From positions 1 to 64,000 of the forward strand of contig JAPOKC010000004.1 of assembly GCA_029977845.1 (NCBI GenBank): a stretch of 64,000 nucleotides of DNA, read 5' to 3'. Within the stretch, counting starts at the first letter, position 1; every line of letters begins with the position of its first letter. This document shows positions 25,940-37,858 of this stretch, piece by piece. The DNA is from Mycobacteriaceae bacterium. Its GTDB lineage: Bacteria > Actinomycetota > Actinomycetes > Mycobacteriales > Mycobacteriaceae. The notes below the pieces were generated by a model, which searched no databases, had not been told where the DNA came from, and was given only the letters and a program-made list of their open reading frames with translations. Both the position numbers and the translations under genes were made by a program.

Positions 25940-26311
25940 ATGACCCTCTACACCCCGATCCTGCTGCTGGGCGCCATCGCAGCGCTCTTCGCCGTGGGTT
26001 CGGTGGGGATCGCGTTGCTGATCGGGCCGAGGCGCTACAACCGGGCCAAGCTGGAGGCCTACGAGTGCGGTATCGAGCCGATCGCCCCTGATTCGGCGAA
26101 CGCGCCGGTGGGACAGCGCTTCCCGATCAAGTACTACCTGACCGCGATGCTGTTCATCGTCTTCGACATCGAGATCGTGTTCCTCTATCCCTGGGCGGTG
26201 GCCTTCGACCAGCTCGGCCTGTTCGCGCTTGCCGAGATGGCGATCTTCATGGCCACCGTGTTCGTCGCGTACGCCTACGTCTGGCGCCGGGGTGGTCTGG
26301 AATGGGACTAG
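25940..26311 (+). CDS. nuoA: NADH-quinone oxidoreductase subunit A
   Basis: 123 residues, three membrane helices. AYECGIEP carries the conserved loop cysteine near the quinone site; [26 protein letters not shown] is the family's second helix with its acidic residues. Membrane-arm subunit next to the quinone channel. First gene of the operon, overlapping nuoB by 10 bases. Confidence 0.97.
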   Translation: MTLYTPILLLGAIAALFAVGSVGIALLIGPRRYNRAKLEAYECGIEPIAPDSANAPVGQRFPIKYYLTAMLFIVFDIEIVFLYPWAVAFDQLGLFALAEMAIFMATVFVAYAYVWRRGGLEWD

Positions 26312-26856
26312 AGGAATCGCTGCCCGGCGGCATTCTGCTGTCCACCGTGGAGAAGGTCGCCGGCTTCGCCCGCAAGGGATCGCTGTGGCCTGCCACCTTC
26401 GGTCTGGCCTGCTGCGCCATCGAGATGATGGCCACCGCCGGCCCGCGCTTCGACATCGCCCGCTTCGGCATGGAGCGCTTCTCGGCGACCCCGCGTCAGG
26501 CCGACCTGATGATCGTGGCCGGCCGGGTCAGCCAGAAGATGGCGCCGGTGCTGCGCCAGGTCTACGACCAGATGGCCGAACCGAAATGGGTTCTGGCAAT
26601 GGGCGTCTGCGCTTCCAGCGGCGGCATGTTCAACAACTACGCCGTGGTCCAGGGCGTGGATCATATTGTGCCGGTAGACATCTACCTGCCCGGCTGCCCG
26701 CCGCGTCCGGAGATGCTGCTGCACGCGATCCTGGCGCTGCATGCCAAGATCGCCGAGATGCCACTGGGCGTGCACCGCGCCGAGGCGATCGCGGCCGCCG
26801 AGAAGGCCGCGCTGTCCGCGCCGACCACCCTTGAACTCAAGGGACTGTTGCGATGA
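26302..26856 (+). CDS. nuoB: NADH-quinone oxidoreductase subunit B (cluster N2)
   Basis: 184 residues. C37-C38 in LACCAIE, C103 in MGVCASSGG and C132 in PGCPPRPE are the four ligands of the terminal [4Fe-4S] cluster N2, which hands electrons to menaquinone. ATGA overlap with nuoC. Confidence 0.98.
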   Translation: MGLEESLPGGILLSTVEKVAGFARKGSLWPATFGLACCAIEMMATAGPRFDIARFGMERFSATPRQADLMIVAGRVSQKMAPVLRQVYDQMAEPKWVLAMGVCASSGGMFNNYAVVQGVDHIVPVDIYLPGCPPRPEMLLHAILALHAKIAEMPLGVHRAEAIAAAEKAALSAPTTLELKGLLR

Positions 26857-27524
26857 CCGGCGGGCTGGAGCGAAGCGACTCGGGGATCAACCGGGGCATG
26901 TTCGGCGTCAGCGGAAGCGGTGACGTCTCCGGCTACGGCCGTCTGGCACGCCCGGTCGCCGCGCCCGAGAGCACCCCGCGCCCGTACGGGGGCTATTTCG
27001 ACGAGGTCGTCGACCGGATGATTCAGGTCCTCGGTGACGGGTTCTTCACAGCCGCCGTGGAGCGCGTCGTCGTCCACCGCGATCAGCTGACCCTGCATGT
27101 GCGCCGCGAGCACCTGGCGCGAGTGGCTGAGGCTCTGCGCGATGACGAGCAGCTGCGGTTCGAATTGTGTTGCGGCGTATCGGGTGTGCACTACCCCGAC
27201 GACGCCGGCGCGGAACTGCACGCTTTCTATCCGCTTCTGTCGATCACCCACAACCGTCGGGTCCATCTCGAGGTCTCCTGCCCCGACGCCGATCCGCACA
27301 TCCCGTCACTGTTCGGTGTCTACCCGACCTGCGACTGGCATGAGCGGGAGACCTACGACTTCTTCGGCATCATCTTCGACGGCCATCCCGGTCTGACCCG
27401 TATCGAGATGCCCGACGACTGGGTCGGGCATCCGCAACGCAAGGACTACGCACTCGGTGGGGTTCCGGTGGAGTATCACGGCGCCCAGATCCCGCCACCC
27501 GACCAGCGCAGGTCGTACCGCTGA
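26853..27524 (+). CDS. nuoC: NADH-quinone oxidoreductase subunit C
   Basis: 223 residues. The 30-kDa subunit signature is intact: [18 protein letters not shown], then [17 protein letters not shown]. An N-terminal extension of about 45 residues precedes the conserved domain. Separate from nuoD, unlike the fused nuoCD of enterobacteria. Stop overlaps the nuoD ATG by one base. Confidence 0.97.
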   Translation: MTGGLERSDSGINRGMFGVSGSGDVSGYGRLARPVAAPESTPRPYGGYFDEVVDRMIQVLGDGFFTAAVERVVVHRDQLTLHVRREHLARVAEALRDDEQLRFELCCGVSGVHYPDDAGAELHAFYPLLSITHNRRVHLEVSCPDADPHIPSLFGVYPTCDWHERETYDFFGIIFDGHPGLTRIEMPDDWVGHPQRKDYALGGVPVEYHGAQIPPPDQRRSYR

Positions 27525-28825
27525 TGACGATCGAAGATCCCGTGATCGTGCTCGGCGGCCAGGACTGGGACGACATCGTCGCCGCCGCCCGGGCAGGCGA
27601 AGCCGGCGAACGCATCGTGGTCAACATGGGCCCGCAGCACCCCTCCACGCACGGCGTGCTGCGACTCATCCTGGAGATCGACGGCGAGACGGTGACCGAA
27701 GCCCGCTGCGGCATCGGCTATCTGCACACCGGTATCGAGAAGAACCTCGAATACCGCACCTGGACCCAGGGCGTGACGTTCGTGACGCGGATGGACTACC
27801 TGTCCCCGTTCTTCAACGAGACCGCCTACTGCCTCGGCGTCGAGCGTCTGCTCGACATCACCGACGACATCCCGCAGCGCGCCTCGGTGATCCGGGTGAT
27901 GCTGATGGAGCTCAACCGGATCTCCTCGCATCTGGTCGCGCTGGCCACCGGCGGCATGGAACTCGGGGCGATGTCGCCGATGTTCTTCGGCTTCCGCAGC
28001 CGCGACATGATCCTGACGTTCTTCGAGGCGGTCACCGGCCTGCGGATGAACAACGCCTACATCCGACCGGGCGGGGTGGCCGCCGACCTCCCCGAGGACG
28101 GAACCGCCCGGTTGGCCGAACTGCTGAAGGTGCTTCCCGGCCAGCTCCGCGAACTCGAGGATCTGCTGACCGAGAGCTACATCTGGAAGGCACGCACCGT
28201 CGGCGTCGGCTACCTCGACCTGACCGGGTGCATGGCACTGGGTGTCACCGGACCGGTGCTTCGCTCCACCGGACTGCCGCACGATCTGCGCAAGACCCAG
28301 CCGTATTGCGGTTATGAGACCTACGACTTCAATGTCGTCACCGACACCGCCGCCGACTGCTACGGCCGCTACCTGATCCGCATCGGCGAGATGCACGAGT
28401 CGGTCAGGATCGCCCGGCAGTGCCTGGAGCGCCTCGCCGAACCCGGTCCGGTGATGATCGAGGACAAGAAGCTGGCCTGGCCGGCCGATCTGAAGGTCGG
28501 CCCCGACGGTCTGGGCAACTCCCCGGCGCACATCGCCAAGATCATGGGCACCTCGATGGAGGGCCTGATCCACCACTTCAAGCTCGTGACCGAGGGCATC
28601 CGGGTGCCGGCCGGACAGGTCTACACCGCTGTGGAGTCGCCACGCGGGGAACTCGGCGTGCACATGGTCTCCGACGGCGGCACCCGCCCGTACCGGGTGC
28701 ACTACCGCGATCCCAGCTTCACGAATCTGCAAGCGGTCGCGGCGATGTGCGAGGGCGGCATGGTGGCCGACGTCATCTCCTCGGTGGCCAGCATTGATCC
28801 GGTGATGGGGGGTGTCGATCGGTGA
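27524..28825 (+). CDS. nuoD: NADH-quinone oxidoreductase subunit D
   Basis: 433 residues. [15 protein letters not shown] and the following [10 protein letters not shown] form the 49-kDa subunit motif, with the quinone-site His in HPSTHG. The C-terminus ends DPVMGGVDR as usual. GTGA overlap with nuoE. Confidence 0.98.
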   Translation: MTIEDPVIVLGGQDWDDIVAAARAGEAGERIVVNMGPQHPSTHGVLRLILEIDGETVTEARCGIGYLHTGIEKNLEYRTWTQGVTFVTRMDYLSPFFNETAYCLGVERLLDITDDIPQRASVIRVMLMELNRISSHLVALATGGMELGAMSPMFFGFRSRDMILTFFEAVTGLRMNNAYIRPGGVAADLPEDGTARLAELLKVLPGQLRELEDLLTESYIWKARTVGVGYLDLTGCMALGVTGPVLRSTGLPHDLRKTQPYCGYETYDFNVVTDTAADCYGRYLIRIGEMHESVRIARQCLERLAEPGPVMIEDKKLAWPADLKVGPDGLGNSPAHIAKIMGTSMEGLIHHFKLVTEGIRVPAGQVYTAVESPRGELGVHMVSDGGTRPYRVHYRDPSFTNLQAVAAMCEGGMVADVISSVASIDPVMGGVDR

Positions 28826-29598
28826 GTGTGGATCTGACACTGGGCCCACGGCCCGACGAGCCCGGCCCCCCGATCGGAGGGCCGGATTCGTACTCCCCGG
28901 AAGTGACCGCGCAGCTGGCTGCCGACGCCGCGGTGATCATCGCCCGCTACCCACAGCCGCGCTCGGCGCTGCTGCCGCTGCTGCACTTGGTCCAGGCGCA
29001 GGACGGCTACCTCACCAAGGCCGGAATCACCTTCTGCGCAAGCCAATTGCACCTGACCGACGCCGAGGTGGCAGCGGTGGCCACCTTCTACTCGATGTAT
29101 CGGCGCACCCCCACCGGCGACTACCTGATCGGCGTCTGCACCACCACGCTGTGCGCGGTGATGGGCGGTGACGCCATCCTGGACACCCTGGAATCCGAAC
29201 TCGGTGTGCACGCCGGGCAGACCACGCCGGACGGCCTGATCACCCTGGAGCACATCGAGTGCAACGCGGCCTGCGACTACGCGCCGGTCGTCATGGTCAA
29301 CTGGGAGTTCTTCGACAACCAAACCCCTTCCAGCGTCACCGATCTCGTCGCCGCACTGCGCTCCGGCCAGGCCGTCAACCCGACGCGCGGCACCACGCTG
29401 TGCCCGTTCCGCGAGACCGCCCGCACCTTGGCCGGAGTCGGCGAGACAACCGATTCCGGTGGCCGGCCCGGCCCGGCCACCCTGGCCGGACTCGAGGTCT
29501 TCCACGCGTTGAGTGAGGACTCACGCAGTGAAAGTGCGAGTAACGGTCTGCAAGGTTCCTCACTCAACGGGGAAGTTGAAGAGGGGGAACCGTGCTGA
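28822..29598 (+). CDS. nuoE: NADH-quinone oxidoreductase subunit E with repeat-derived tail
   Basis: 258 residues from GTG. Thioredoxin-like [2Fe-2S] subunit with C106-x4-C111 (VCTTTLC) and C147-x3-C151 (ECNAAC) binding N1a. The core ends near residue 200. A long C-terminal tail follows, and residues about 229-249 are encoded by a 63-bp inverted-repeat element (29507-29569) that recurs at 56315. The element adds 21 codons, a multiple of three, so the frame is kept. Overlaps nuoF by 7 bases. Confidence 0.95.
   Translation: MSVDLTLGPRPDEPGPPIGGPDSYSPEVTAQLAADAAVIIARYPQPRSALLPLLHLVQAQDGYLTKAGITFCASQLHLTDAEVAAVATFYSMYRRTPTGDYLIGVCTTTLCAVMGGDAILDTLESELGVHAGQTTPDGLITLEHIECNAACDYAPVVMVNWEFFDNQTPSSVTDLVAALRSGQAVNPTRGTTLCPFRETARTLAGVGETTDSGGRPGPATLAGLEVFHALSEDSRSESASNGLQGSSLNGEVEEGEPC
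29507..29569. repeat. 63-bp inverted-repeat element, copy 1 (inside nuoE)
   Basis: Bounded by perfect 13-bp inverted ends CGTTGAGTGAGGA (29507-29519) and TCCTCACTCAACG (29557-29569). The interior includes TCACGCAG and AAAGTGCGAGTAA. A copy of identical length lies at 56315-56377; by eye 55 of 63 positions agree, with differences mostly in a six-base block. Size, terminal dyad and dispersal suggest a small mobile or REP/MITE-like repeat. No transposase is present. Confidence 0.8.
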
Positions 29599-30899
29599 CC
29601 CCGGTGCTCAGCCGGTTCTGGGATGCGCCGGAACCGTGGACGCTGGCGACCTACCTGTGGCACGACGGGTATCAGGGCCTGCGCAAGGCACTGGAGATGA
29701 CGCCCGACGAGGTGATCAACGAGATCAAGGAGTCCGGACTGCGCGGCCGCGGTGGCGCGGGATTCCCCACCGGAACCAAGTGGTCGTTCATCCCGCAGGA
29801 CGGCCCGGCCGGGGCCAAACCGAAGTACCTCGTCATCAACGCCGACGAGTCCGAACCCGGCACGTGCAAAGACATGCCGCTGATGCTGACCACCCCGCAC
29901 TTCCTGGTGGAGGGCGCGATCATCGCCGCGTACGCCATCCGGGCCCGGCACGCCTTCATCTATCTGCGCGGCGAAGTGCTGCCGGTGCTGCGCCGGTTGC
30001 GGGCAGCCGTCGAGGAGGCCTACGCGGCCGGATATCTCGGCACCAACATCCTGGGCTCCGGGTTCGACCTCGATCTGATCGTGCACGCCGGCGCGGGCGC
30101 CTACATCTGCGGCGAGGAGACCGCACTGCTGGACTCCCTGGAGGGACGGCGCGGTCAGCCCCGGTTGCGCCCGCCGTTCCCGGCCGTCGCAGGTCTCTAC
30201 GCCTGCCCGACGGTGGTCAACAACGTCGAGTCGATCGCCAGCGTTCCGCCGATCATGATCAAGGGTGTGGACTGGTTCAAGTCCATGGGCACCGAGAAGT
30301 CACCCGGTTTCACCCTGTACTCGCTGTCCGGACACGTCACCCGGCCGGGCCAGTACGAGGCGCCGCTGGGGATCACCCTGCGCGAACTGCTGGACTACGC
30401 CGGCGGTGTGCGAGCCGGTCATGAGCTGAAGTTCTGGACCCCCGGCGGTTCGTCGACCCCCCTGCTGACAGCCGAACATCTCGACGTGCCACTGGATTAC
30501 GAGGGGATGGCCTCGGTCGGCTCGATGCTGGGAACCAAGGCGCTGCAGATCTTCGACGAGACCACCTGCGTGGTGCGCGCGGTACGCCGCTGGACCCAGT
30601 TCTACGAACACGAATCCTGCGGTAAGTGCACACCGTGCCGGGAGGGCACCTACTGGCTGGCCCAGATCTACGAACGGCTGGAGACCGGTCACGGCACCGA
30701 GGACGATCTCGACAAGCTCCGCGATATCTCCGACACCATTCTCGGCAAGGCGTTCTGCGCACTCGGCGACGGCGCCGCCTCGCCGATCATGAGCTCGCTG
30801 CAATACTTCCGCGCCGAATACGAGGCACATCTCAGCGGCGGCTGCCCGTTCGACCCGGCCGCCTCGATGCTGCACGCCCCCGAGGGGGTGGGCCGATGA
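29592..30899 (+). CDS. nuoF: NADH-quinone oxidoreductase subunit F (NADH/FMN site)
   Basis: 435 residues from [16 protein letters not shown] is the NADH/FMN-binding stretch, [10 protein letters not shown] follows, and C343-x2-C346-x2-C349 (SCGKCTPC) with C389 bind cluster N3. This is the entry point for electrons. ATGA overlap with nuoG. Confidence 0.98.
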   Translation: MLTPVLSRFWDAPEPWTLATYLWHDGYQGLRKALEMTPDEVINEIKESGLRGRGGAGFPTGTKWSFIPQDGPAGAKPKYLVINADESEPGTCKDMPLMLTTPHFLVEGAIIAAYAIRARHAFIYLRGEVLPVLRRLRAAVEEAYAAGYLGTNILGSGFDLDLIVHAGAGAYICGEETALLDSLEGRRGQPRLRPPFPAVAGLYACPTVVNNVESIASVPPIMIKGVDWFKSMGTEKSPGFTLYSLSGHVTRPGQYEAPLGITLRELLDYAGGVRAGHELKFWTPGGSSTPLLTAEHLDVPLDYEGMASVGSMLGTKALQIFDETTCVVRAVRRWTQFYEHESCGKCTPCREGTYWLAQIYERLETGHGTEDDLDKLRDISDTILGKAFCALGDGAASPIMSSLQYFRAEYEAHLSGGCPFDPAASMLHAPEGVGR

Positions 30900-33244
30900 G
30901 CGCCTCGCCGGACGCCGACCTGGTGACCATCACCATCGACGACACCACCCTCTCGGTTCCCAAGGGCACCTTGGTGATTCGCGCCGCCGAGATGATCGGC
31001 ATCGAGATCCCCCGGTTCTGCGATCACCCGCTGCTCGATCCGGTCGGTGCCTGCCGGCAGTGCCTGGTCGAGGTCGAGGGCCAGCGCAAGCCGATGGCAA
31101 GCTGCACCACCGCCGTCAGCGACGGCATGATCGTGCGCACCCAGCACACCTCCGAAGCCGCCGACTCCGCGCAGCGCGGGGTGATGGAACTGCTGCTGAT
31201 CAACCACCCGCTGGACTGCCCGGTCTGCGACAAGGGCGGGGAGTGCCCGCTGCAGAACCAGGCCATGTCCACCGGCCGGGTCGAGACCCGCTTCGCCGAC
31301 ATCAAGCGCACCTTCCCCAAACCGATCGCGCTGTCCTCCGAGGTTCTGCTGGACCGGGAACGGTGCGTGCTGTGCGCGCGTTGCACCCGGTTCTCCGAGC
31401 AGATCGCCGGCGACCCGTTCATCGACCTGCTGGAGCGCGGCGCCTCCCAACAGGTCGGCATCGCCCCGGGCGAACCGTTCAACTCCTACTACAGCGGAAA
31501 CACCGTTCAGATCTGTCCGGTCGGCGCACTGACCAACACGTCCTACCGGTTCCGTGCCCGGCCCTTCGACCTGGTGTCCTCGCCGAGTGTCTGCGAGCAC
31601 TGTGCATCCGGATGCGCCCAACGCACCGACCACCGCCGCGGCGTGGTGCTGCGCCGGCTGGCCGGCGACGATCCGGAGGTCAACGAGGAGTGGAACTGCG
31701 ACAAGGGTCGCTGGGCGTTCGCCTACCCCCGGGTCGGTGACCGCATCACCACCCCGATGGTGCGCGACGACGGCGGCCACCTGCGAGTCGCCTCATGGCC
31801 CGAAGCGATCAGCCGGGCCGCCGCCGGTCTGACCCGTGGGCGCACCGGAGTCCTGGTCGGCGGTCGGACCACCGCGGAGGATGCCTACGCCTACGCGAAA
31901 TTCGCGCGAATGGTATTGGGCAGCAACGATATCGACTTCCGGGCTCGGCCGCACTCGGCGGAGGAGGCCGACTTCCTCGCCGCCCAGGTCGCCGGCCGGG
32001 GCGGCCTGAGTTACGCCGATCTGGAAACCGCTCCGATGGTAGTGCTGGCCGGCTTCGAACCCGAGGACGAGTCACCGATCGTGTTCCTACGGCTGCGCCG
32101 GGCCGTGCGCACCCGGGCCCTGCCGGTGACGACGATCGCACCGCTGCTGTCGCGCGGTTCGACCAAGCTCCACGCGCGGCTGGTCGCCACCGCGCCCGGC
32201 TCGGAGGCCCGCGCACTGGATCGTCTGGCCGCCCAGTTGCCCGAAGGTTCGATCATCCTGCTCGGCGAGCGGCTGGCCACCAGCCCGGGCGCCCTGTCGA
32301 CGGCGGCCCGCCTGAACGCCAAGGGCTACCCGCTGGCCTGGATCCCGCGCCGCGCCGGTGAGCGCGGCGCGCTGGACACCGGCTGCCTGCCCAACCTGCT
32401 GCCCGGTGGACGGCCGGTGGCCGATCCCGTTGCGCGTCAACAGATTGCGGATGCCTGGAACCTCGACGGCATGCCCGATGAGCCCGGCCGCGACACCTCC
32501 GGCATTCTGGAGGCCGCCGGGCACGGCGAACTCGAGGCCCTGCTGATCGGCGGCGTCGAACCCGCTGACCTGGCCGACCCGCAGGCGGCCCTGGCCGCGA
32601 TCGAGGCCGCCGGATTCGTCGTCAGCCTCGAGATCCGCGAGTCCGAGGTCACCGCACTGGCCGATGTGGTCTTCCCGGTGGCGCCGGTCGCCGAGAAGGC
32701 CGGGACCTATCTCAACTGGGAGGGCCGCTTGCGCTCCTTCGATGCCGCGTTGCCATCGAACGCCGCCTCAGACCTGCGGGTGTTGCAGACGCTTGCCGCT
32801 GAACTCGGCGCGGATCTGGGATTCGGCAACCCTGCCCAGGCCCGTGAGGACATGACCCGGCTGGGCCTGTGGAACGGCACGCCGTCGACGATGCCGGAGA
32901 CACCCGCGCAAGCCGCCCCGCACCTGGAGCCCGGTGAGGCGATGCTGGCCGGCTGGCGAATGCTGTTGGACTGCGGCCGGTTACAGGACGGGGAGCCGTT
33001 CCTGGCCGGTACCGCACGTCCACCGGTGGCCCGGGTCAGCGAGGCGACGGCCGCGTCGCTGGGTACGCCGGCGACCGTGACGGTCTCGACCGGACGCGGT
33101 GCGGTGACACTGCCCCTGGTCGTCACCGAGATGCCCAATCAGGTGGTGTGGTTGCCGCTGAACTCCCCCGGCAGCGCGGTGCACCGTCAACTCGGCGTCA
33201 CCACCGGGGCCGCCGTCCACATCGAGGCCGGAGGTGAGCGGTGA
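30896..33244 (+). CDS. nuoG: NADH-quinone oxidoreductase subunit G
   Basis: 782 residues from the ATG overlapping nuoF's stop. C42, C53, C56, C70 bind the N-terminal [2Fe-2S] cluster. H104-x3-C108-x2-C111-x5-C117 is the His-ligated N5 site. C157, C160, C163 and a later Cys in QICPVG bind N4. A fourth set, CEHCASGC, opens the molybdopterin-oxidoreductase-like part, consistent with an additional N7-type cluster. The C-terminal half keeps the fold without molybdenum chemistry. GTGA overlap with nuoH. Confidence 0.97.
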   Translation: MSASPDADLVTITIDDTTLSVPKGTLVIRAAEMIGIEIPRFCDHPLLDPVGACRQCLVEVEGQRKPMASCTTAVSDGMIVRTQHTSEAADSAQRGVMELLLINHPLDCPVCDKGGECPLQNQAMSTGRVETRFADIKRTFPKPIALSSEVLLDRERCVLCARCTRFSEQIAGDPFIDLLERGASQQVGIAPGEPFNSYYSGNTVQICPVGALTNTSYRFRARPFDLVSSPSVCEHCASGCAQRTDHRRGVVLRRLAGDDPEVNEEWNCDKGRWAFAYPRVGDRITTPMVRDDGGHLRVASWPEAISRAAAGLTRGRTGVLVGGRTTAEDAYAYAKFARMVLGSNDIDFRARPHSAEEADFLAAQVAGRGGLSYADLETAPMVVLAGFEPEDESPIVFLRLRRAVRTRALPVTTIAPLLSRGSTKLHARLVATAPGSEARALDRLAAQLPEGSIILLGERLATSPGALSTAARLNAKGYPLAWIPRRAGERGALDTGCLPNLLPGGRPVADPVARQQIADAWNLDGMPDEPGRDTSGILEAAGHGELEALLIGGVEPADLADPQAALAAIEAAGFVVSLEIRESEVTALADVVFPVAPVAEKAGTYLNWEGRLRSFDAALPSNAASDLRVLQTLAAELGADLGFGNPAQAREDMTRLGLWNGTPSTMPETPAQAAPHLEPGEAMLAGWRMLLDCGRLQDGEPFLAGTARPPVARVSEATAASLGTPATVTVSTGRGAVTLPLVVTEMPNQVVWLPLNSPGSAVHRQLGVTTGAAVHIEAGGER

Positions 33245-34464
33245 ACTACCCCGACCCGACCGTGTTCGGCCACGACCCGTGGTGGCTGATGCTGATCAAG
33301 GCCCTTGCGGTGTTCGTCTTCCTGGTGCTGACTGTGCTCGTCGCGATCCTCGTCGAGCGAAAGATCCTGGGCCGCATGCAGATGCGCTACGGACCCAACC
33401 GGGTCGGGCCGTTCGGACTGCTGCAGTCCGTCGCCGACGGCATCAAGCTCGCACTCAAGGAGGGCCTCACCCCGACCGGCGTCGACAAACCGATCTATCT
33501 GCTGGCGCCGGTGATCTCCGTGGTGCCGGCGATCATGGCCTTCGCGGTGATCCCGATGGGCCCGGTGGTGTCGGTGTTCTCCCATCAGACCCCGCTGCAA
33601 CTGACCGACCTTCCGGTCGGGGTCCTCTACGTGCTGGCCTTCACCTCCATCGGGGTGTACGGAATCGTGTTGGCCGGCTGGGCATCCGGTTCCACCTACC
33701 CCCTGCTGGGCGGGCTGCGCTCCAGCGCCCAGGTGATCTCCTACGAGATCGCGATGGCGCTGTCCTTCGCGGCGGTGTTCCTCTACTCCGGCACCATGTC
33801 GACGTCCGGACTCGTCGCCGCGCAGGACCACACCTGGTACATCTGGCTGCTGTTGCCGTCGTTCTGCGTCTACGCCATCGCGATGGTCGGTGAGACCAAC
33901 CGCGCACCGTTCGACCTGCCCGAGGCCGAGGGCGAACTCGTCGGCGGATTCCACACCGAGTACTCGTCGCTGAAGTTCGCGATGTTCATGCTCGCCGAGT
34001 ACGTCAACATGACGACGGTGTCCGGGCTGGCGGCGACCATGTTCCTCGGCGGCTGGCGCGCACCGTGGCCGCTGAGCCTCTGGGAGGGCGCCAACTCCGG
34101 GTGGTGGCCACTGCTGTGGTTCGTCGCCAAGGTGTGGATGTTCCTGTTCGTGTTCATGTGGCTGCGGGCCACCCTGCCCCGGCTGCGCTACGACCAGTTC
34201 ATGGCGATCGGCTGGAAGCTGCTCATCCCCGTCTCGCTGGTGTGGATCCTCGTCGTCGCGGTGCTGCGCGCGACCAACCACACCGATGTGGTCTCCAGCC
34301 TGATCGCCTCGGCCGCCCTGCTGATCGGCGTGCTGGTGGCCAACGCGTTGCGCAAGATGGCGAATCGCCGTCAGATCCCGCCGCCACCGCCGCCGGCCGA
34401 AGGCTCCTTCCCGATACCGCCGATGCCGCGCATGTCGACACCGAGGGAGGCCACCCGTGCCTAA
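33241..34464 (+). CDS. nuoH: NADH-quinone oxidoreductase subunit H
   Basis: 407 residues from GTG, eight or more membrane helices. [21 protein letters not shown] and [20 protein letters not shown] are the conserved quinone-chamber loops. The C-terminus carries a basic, proline-rich cytoplasmic tail of about 40 residues ([10 protein letters not shown]...), longer than in E. coli. Overlaps nuoI by 8 bases. Confidence 0.97.
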   Translation: MNYPDPTVFGHDPWWLMLIKALAVFVFLVLTVLVAILVERKILGRMQMRYGPNRVGPFGLLQSVADGIKLALKEGLTPTGVDKPIYLLAPVISVVPAIMAFAVIPMGPVVSVFSHQTPLQLTDLPVGVLYVLAFTSIGVYGIVLAGWASGSTYPLLGGLRSSAQVISYEIAMALSFAAVFLYSGTMSTSGLVAAQDHTWYIWLLLPSFCVYAIAMVGETNRAPFDLPEAEGELVGGFHTEYSSLKFAMFMLAEYVNMTTVSGLAATMFLGGWRAPWPLSLWEGANSGWWPLLWFVAKVWMFLFVFMWLRATLPRLRYDQFMAIGWKLLIPVSLVWILVVAVLRATNHTDVVSSLIASAALLIGVLVANALRKMANRRQIPPPPPPAEGSFPIPPMPRMSTPREATRA

Positions 34465-34978
34465 ATGGCTGGATTCCATCGCCGGTTTCGGCCTCACACT
34501 CAAGACGATCTTCACCAAGCCGATCACGGAGGGCTACCCGGAGAAGCCCGGACCCGTCGCTCCCCGTTATCACGGCCGGCATCAGCTCAACCGCTATCCC
34601 GACGGCCTGGAGAAGTGCATCGGCTGCGAACTGTGCGCATGGTCGTGCCCGGCCGATGCCATCTACGTAGAAGGCGCCTCCAACACCGCCGAAGAGCGTT
34701 TCTCCCCCGGCGAACGCTACGGGCGGGTCTACCAGATCAACTATCTGCGCTGCATCGGTTGCGGTCTGTGCATCGAGGCCTGTCCCACCCGGGCACTGAC
34801 GATGACGAACGATTACGAGCTCGCCGATGACAACCGCTCGGACCTGATCTACGACAAAGACAAGCTACTGGCCCCGCTTCAGCCGGGTATGACAGCACCG
34901 CCGCATGCGATGGCCCCCGGCACCACCGACGATGACTACTACCTGGGGCGAATCGGTTCAGAGGGAGTGAAACCGTGA
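34457..34978 (+). CDS. nuoI: NADH-quinone oxidoreductase subunit I
   Basis: 173 residues. C54-x2-C57-x2-C60-x3-C64 and C99-x2-C102-x2-C105-x3-C109 bind the two [4Fe-4S] clusters N6a and N6b. The C-terminal tail (after 130) is extended and acidic/proline-rich. GTGA overlap with nuoJ. Confidence 0.97.
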   Translation: MPKWLDSIAGFGLTLKTIFTKPITEGYPEKPGPVAPRYHGRHQLNRYPDGLEKCIGCELCAWSCPADAIYVEGASNTAEERFSPGERYGRVYQINYLRCIGCGLCIEACPTRALTMTNDYELADDNRSDLIYDKDKLLAPLQPGMTAPPHAMAPGTTDDDYYLGRIGSEGVKP

Positions 34979-35661
34979 ACGCCGAAGTCATCGCCTTCTG
35001 GGTTCTGGGCGCCATCGCCGTGATCGGCGCCATCGGGGTCATCGCCGCACCCAAGGCCGTCTACTCGGCCCTGTACCTGGCCACGACCATGATCTCGCTG
35101 GCGATCATCTATGTCGCCGAGGAGGCGCTGTTCCTCGGCGTCGTGCAGATCGTTGTCTACACCGGCGCGGTGATGATGCTGTTCCTGTTCGTGCTGATGC
35201 TGATCGGCGTGGACTCGGCCCAGTCGCTGACCGAAACCATTCGCGGGCAACGGGTTGCGGGCGTTCTGGCCGGCCTGGGCTTCGGCGTACTACTGATCGC
35301 CGCGATCGGCACCGTGTCGACGACCGGTTTCACCGGACTGGATGCAGCCAACGAGAACGGCAACGTCGAGGGCCTGGCCCAGCTGATCTTCACCCGTAAC
35401 CTGTGGGCCTTCGAGCTCACCAGCGCGCTGCTCATCACCGCCGCACTGGGCGCGATGGTGCTGGCCCACCGCGAGCGACTCGGACGTCGCAAGACTCAGC
35501 GCGAACTGGCCGTCGAGCGCTTCCGCGACGGCCACCGCGCGACGCCGTTGCCCAATCCGGGTGTCTACGCCCGGCACAACGCCGTCGACACCCCCGCCCG
35601 CCTGCCGGACGGCTCCGATGAACCGTCGTCTGTCAACGAGATGCTTCGGAGCCGCCGATGA
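34975..35661 (+). CDS. nuoJ: NADH-quinone oxidoreductase subunit J
   Basis: 228 residues, five membrane helices with [20 protein letters not shown] in the third. The last 60 residues are a hydrophilic tail typical of actinobacterial NuoJ. ATGA overlap with nuoK. Confidence 0.96.
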   Translation: MNAEVIAFWVLGAIAVIGAIGVIAAPKAVYSALYLATTMISLAIIYVAEEALFLGVVQIVVYTGAVMMLFLFVLMLIGVDSAQSLTETIRGQRVAGVLAGLGFGVLLIAAIGTVSTTGFTGLDAANENGNVEGLAQLIFTRNLWAFELTSALLITAALGAMVLAHRERLGRRKTQRELAVERFRDGHRATPLPNPGVYARHNAVDTPARLPDGSDEPSSVNEMLRSRR

Positions 35662-35957
35662 ACCCGGCGAATTACCTGTACCTGTCGGCGCTGATCTTCA
35701 CCATCGGCGCCGCAGGAGTGCTGTTGCGGCGCAACGCCATCGTGATGTTCATGTGTGTCGAGCTCATGCTCAACGCCTGCAATCTGGCCTTCGTGACCTT
35801 CGCCCGGATGCACGGACACCTCGACGGCCAGGTGATCGCGTTCTTCACCATGGTGGTGGCCGCCTGCGAAGTGGTGGTCGGTCTGGCCATCATCCTGACG
35901 ATCTTCCGAGCCCGGCGCAGCGCTGACGTCGACGACGCCCACCTCCTCAGGAATTGA
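35658..35957 (+). CDS. nuoK: NADH-quinone oxidoreductase subunit K
   Basis: 99 residues, three helices. The buried glutamates of the proton path lie in [15 protein letters not shown] and in the third helix ([11 protein letters not shown]). Three bases before the nuoL start. Confidence 0.97.
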   Translation: MNPANYLYLSALIFTIGAAGVLLRRNAIVMFMCVELMLNACNLAFVTFARMHGHLDGQVIAFFTMVVAACEVVVGLAIILTIFRARRSADVDDAHLLRN

Positions 35958-35960
35958 GGG

Positions 35961-37856
35961 GTGGAACTGATGCCCATGACGCTGATCTGGTTGACCATCG
36001 CGCTGCCCCTGGCCGGGGCGGTGATCCTGCTGTTGGGCGGCAAAGCCACCAACGCGTGGGGGCATCTGCTGGCAACCGCCGCGGTCATCGGCTCCTTCGG
36101 GTGCGGCGTCGCACTGTTCACCGATCTGCTCGGTCGGCCCGCCGAGAGCCGTGCGATCAACAGCACGCTGTTCTCCTGGATCCCGGTGGGCGTGCTGCGG
36201 GTCGACTTCGGCGCGCACATCGACGCCCTGTCGATCTGCTTCGTCCTGCTGATCACCGGTGTCGGCGCACTGATCCACGTGTACTCGATCGGATACATGG
36301 CCCACGATCCCGAGCGGCGCCGGTTCTTCTCGTATCTGAATCTGTTCGTCGCCGCGATGCTGATCCTGGTGATCGCCGACAACTATCTCGGCCTGTATCT
36401 CGGCTGGGAGGGCGTCGGCCTGGCTTCCTACCTGCTGATCGGCTTCTGGTCCTACAAGCCCAGTGCGGCGACGGCCGCCAAGAAGGCGTTCGTCGTCAAC
36501 CGGGTCGGTGACACCGGCCTGGCCATCGCCCTTATGATCATGTTCTCCGCCGTCGGGTCGGTGAACTTCGGCACGGTGTTCAGCAACGCCCCGCAGATGA
36601 GCAGCGGGACCGTCAACGCGATCGGACTGATGCTGCTGCTGGGCGCATGCGGTAAGAGCGCCCAGGTGCCGCTGCAGTCCTGGCTCGGCGACGCGATGGA
36701 AGGCCCCACCCCGGTCTCCGCACTCATCCACGCCGCAACGATGGTGACCGCGGGCGTGTACCTGATCGTGCGCTCCGGACCGGTGTTCGACCTCGCACCG
36801 GTCGCCCAGACCGCGGTGGTCGTCGTCGGTGCGGTCACGCTGCTGTTCGGCGCGATCATCGGCTGCGCCAAGGACGACATCAAGAAGGCTCTGGCGGCAT
36901 CGACCATGAGCCAGATCGGCTACATGGTGCTGGCCGCCGGACTCGGACCGGCCGGCTACGCGGTGGCCATCCTGCATCTGCTCACCCACGGCTTCTTCAA
37001 GGCCGGGCTGTTCCTCGGCGCCGGTTCGGTCATGCACGCGATGGACGACGAGACCGATATGCGCCGCTACGGCGGATTGCGCGCCGTGCTGCCGATCACC
37101 TACGCCACCTTCGGGCTGGGATATCTGGCCATCATCGGGGTGCCCCCGTTCGCGGGCTTCTTCTCCAAGGACGCCATCATCGAGGCCGCCGTCAACGCCG
37201 GCGGGCTGCGCGGCTGGCTGCTCGGCGGGGCCGCCCTGCTCGGCGCGGCCATCACCGCCTTCTACATGACCCGGGTGATGCTGCTGACGTTCTTCGGCGA
37301 GCGGCGCTGGCGATCGACCACGCATCCGCACGAGTCGCCCTCGTCGATGACGGCACCGATGGTGGTGCTGGCCTTCGGCTCGGTGGGCGCCGGCGCGGCG
37401 CTCGGCCTGGGACGACTGCAGTCCTGGCTGGAACCCGTTGTGGGGAGCCATGAATCCGCCGAGACAGTGCCGGCCTGGGTGACGACGGTGCTCGCGCTGG
37501 CCGCCGTGGCCGTCGGTGTCGCGATCGCCTACCGGCAGTACGCCACCCGGCCGGTGCCGGTCAATCTGCCCCGAGACGTGTCCGCGCTGACGGTGGCGGC
37601 CCGGCGCGACCTCTACGGTGACGCGTTCAACGAGGCGGTGTTCATGCGCCCCGGGCAGCTGCTGACCAAGGCCGTCGTCGCAACCGACGAGGGTGTGATC
37701 GAAGGCGCAGCCGGCGGGCTCACCTGGTCGATCCGCAGCCTCTCGGACCGCCTGCGCGCCGTGCAGACCGGTTACGCCCGCACCTACGCACTGTCCATGC
37801 TCGGCGGCTCGGCGCTGATCGCCGCCGCGGTGCTGTGGATGGCGAAGGGGGCGTGA
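35961..37856 (+). CDS. nuoL: NADH-quinone oxidoreductase subunit L
   Basis: 631 residues from GTG 35961; ATGs at 35970 and 35976 are alternatives. Mrp-antiporter-like proton channel with [38 protein letters not shown] region and [12 protein letters not shown]. It ends in the long lateral helix and final membrane helix that clamp the membrane arm. Confidence 0.97.
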   Translation: MELMPMTLIWLTIALPLAGAVILLLGGKATNAWGHLLATAAVIGSFGCGVALFTDLLGRPAESRAINSTLFSWIPVGVLRVDFGAHIDALSICFVLLITGVGALIHVYSIGYMAHDPERRRFFSYLNLFVAAMLILVIADNYLGLYLGWEGVGLASYLLIGFWSYKPSAATAAKKAFVVNRVGDTGLAIALMIMFSAVGSVNFGTVFSNAPQMSSGTVNAIGLMLLLGACGKSAQVPLQSWLGDAMEGPTPVSALIHAATMVTAGVYLIVRSGPVFDLAPVAQTAVVVVGAVTLLFGAIIGCAKDDIKKALAASTMSQIGYMVLAAGLGPAGYAVAILHLLTHGFFKAGLFLGAGSVMHAMDDETDMRRYGGLRAVLPITYATFGLGYLAIIGVPPFAGFFSKDAIIEAAVNAGGLRGWLLGGAALLGAAITAFYMTRVMLLTFFGERRWRSTTHPHESPSSMTAPMVVLAFGSVGAGAALGLGRLQSWLEPVVGSHESAETVPAWVTTVLALAAVAVGVAIAYRQYATRPVPVNLPRDVSALTVAARRDLYGDAFNEAVFMRPGQLLTKAVVATDEGVIEGAAGGLTWSIRSLSDRLRAVQTGYARTYALSMLGGSALIAAAVLWMAKGA

Positions 37857-37858
37857 CG

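Noticed and set aside
35565..37451. Long minus-strand open frame (628 codons) across nuoL, and a similar 564-codon one across nuoN (39514-41208)
   Set aside because: Both lie opposite nuo subunits with intact motifs; the translations are His/Gly/Asp/Gln-rich without domain motifs, as expected for shadow frames in high-GC DNA.
37835..37858. Upstream start for nuoM
   Set aside because: It would overlap nuoL by 22 bases; ATG 37859 directly after the nuoL stop fits the operon pattern.
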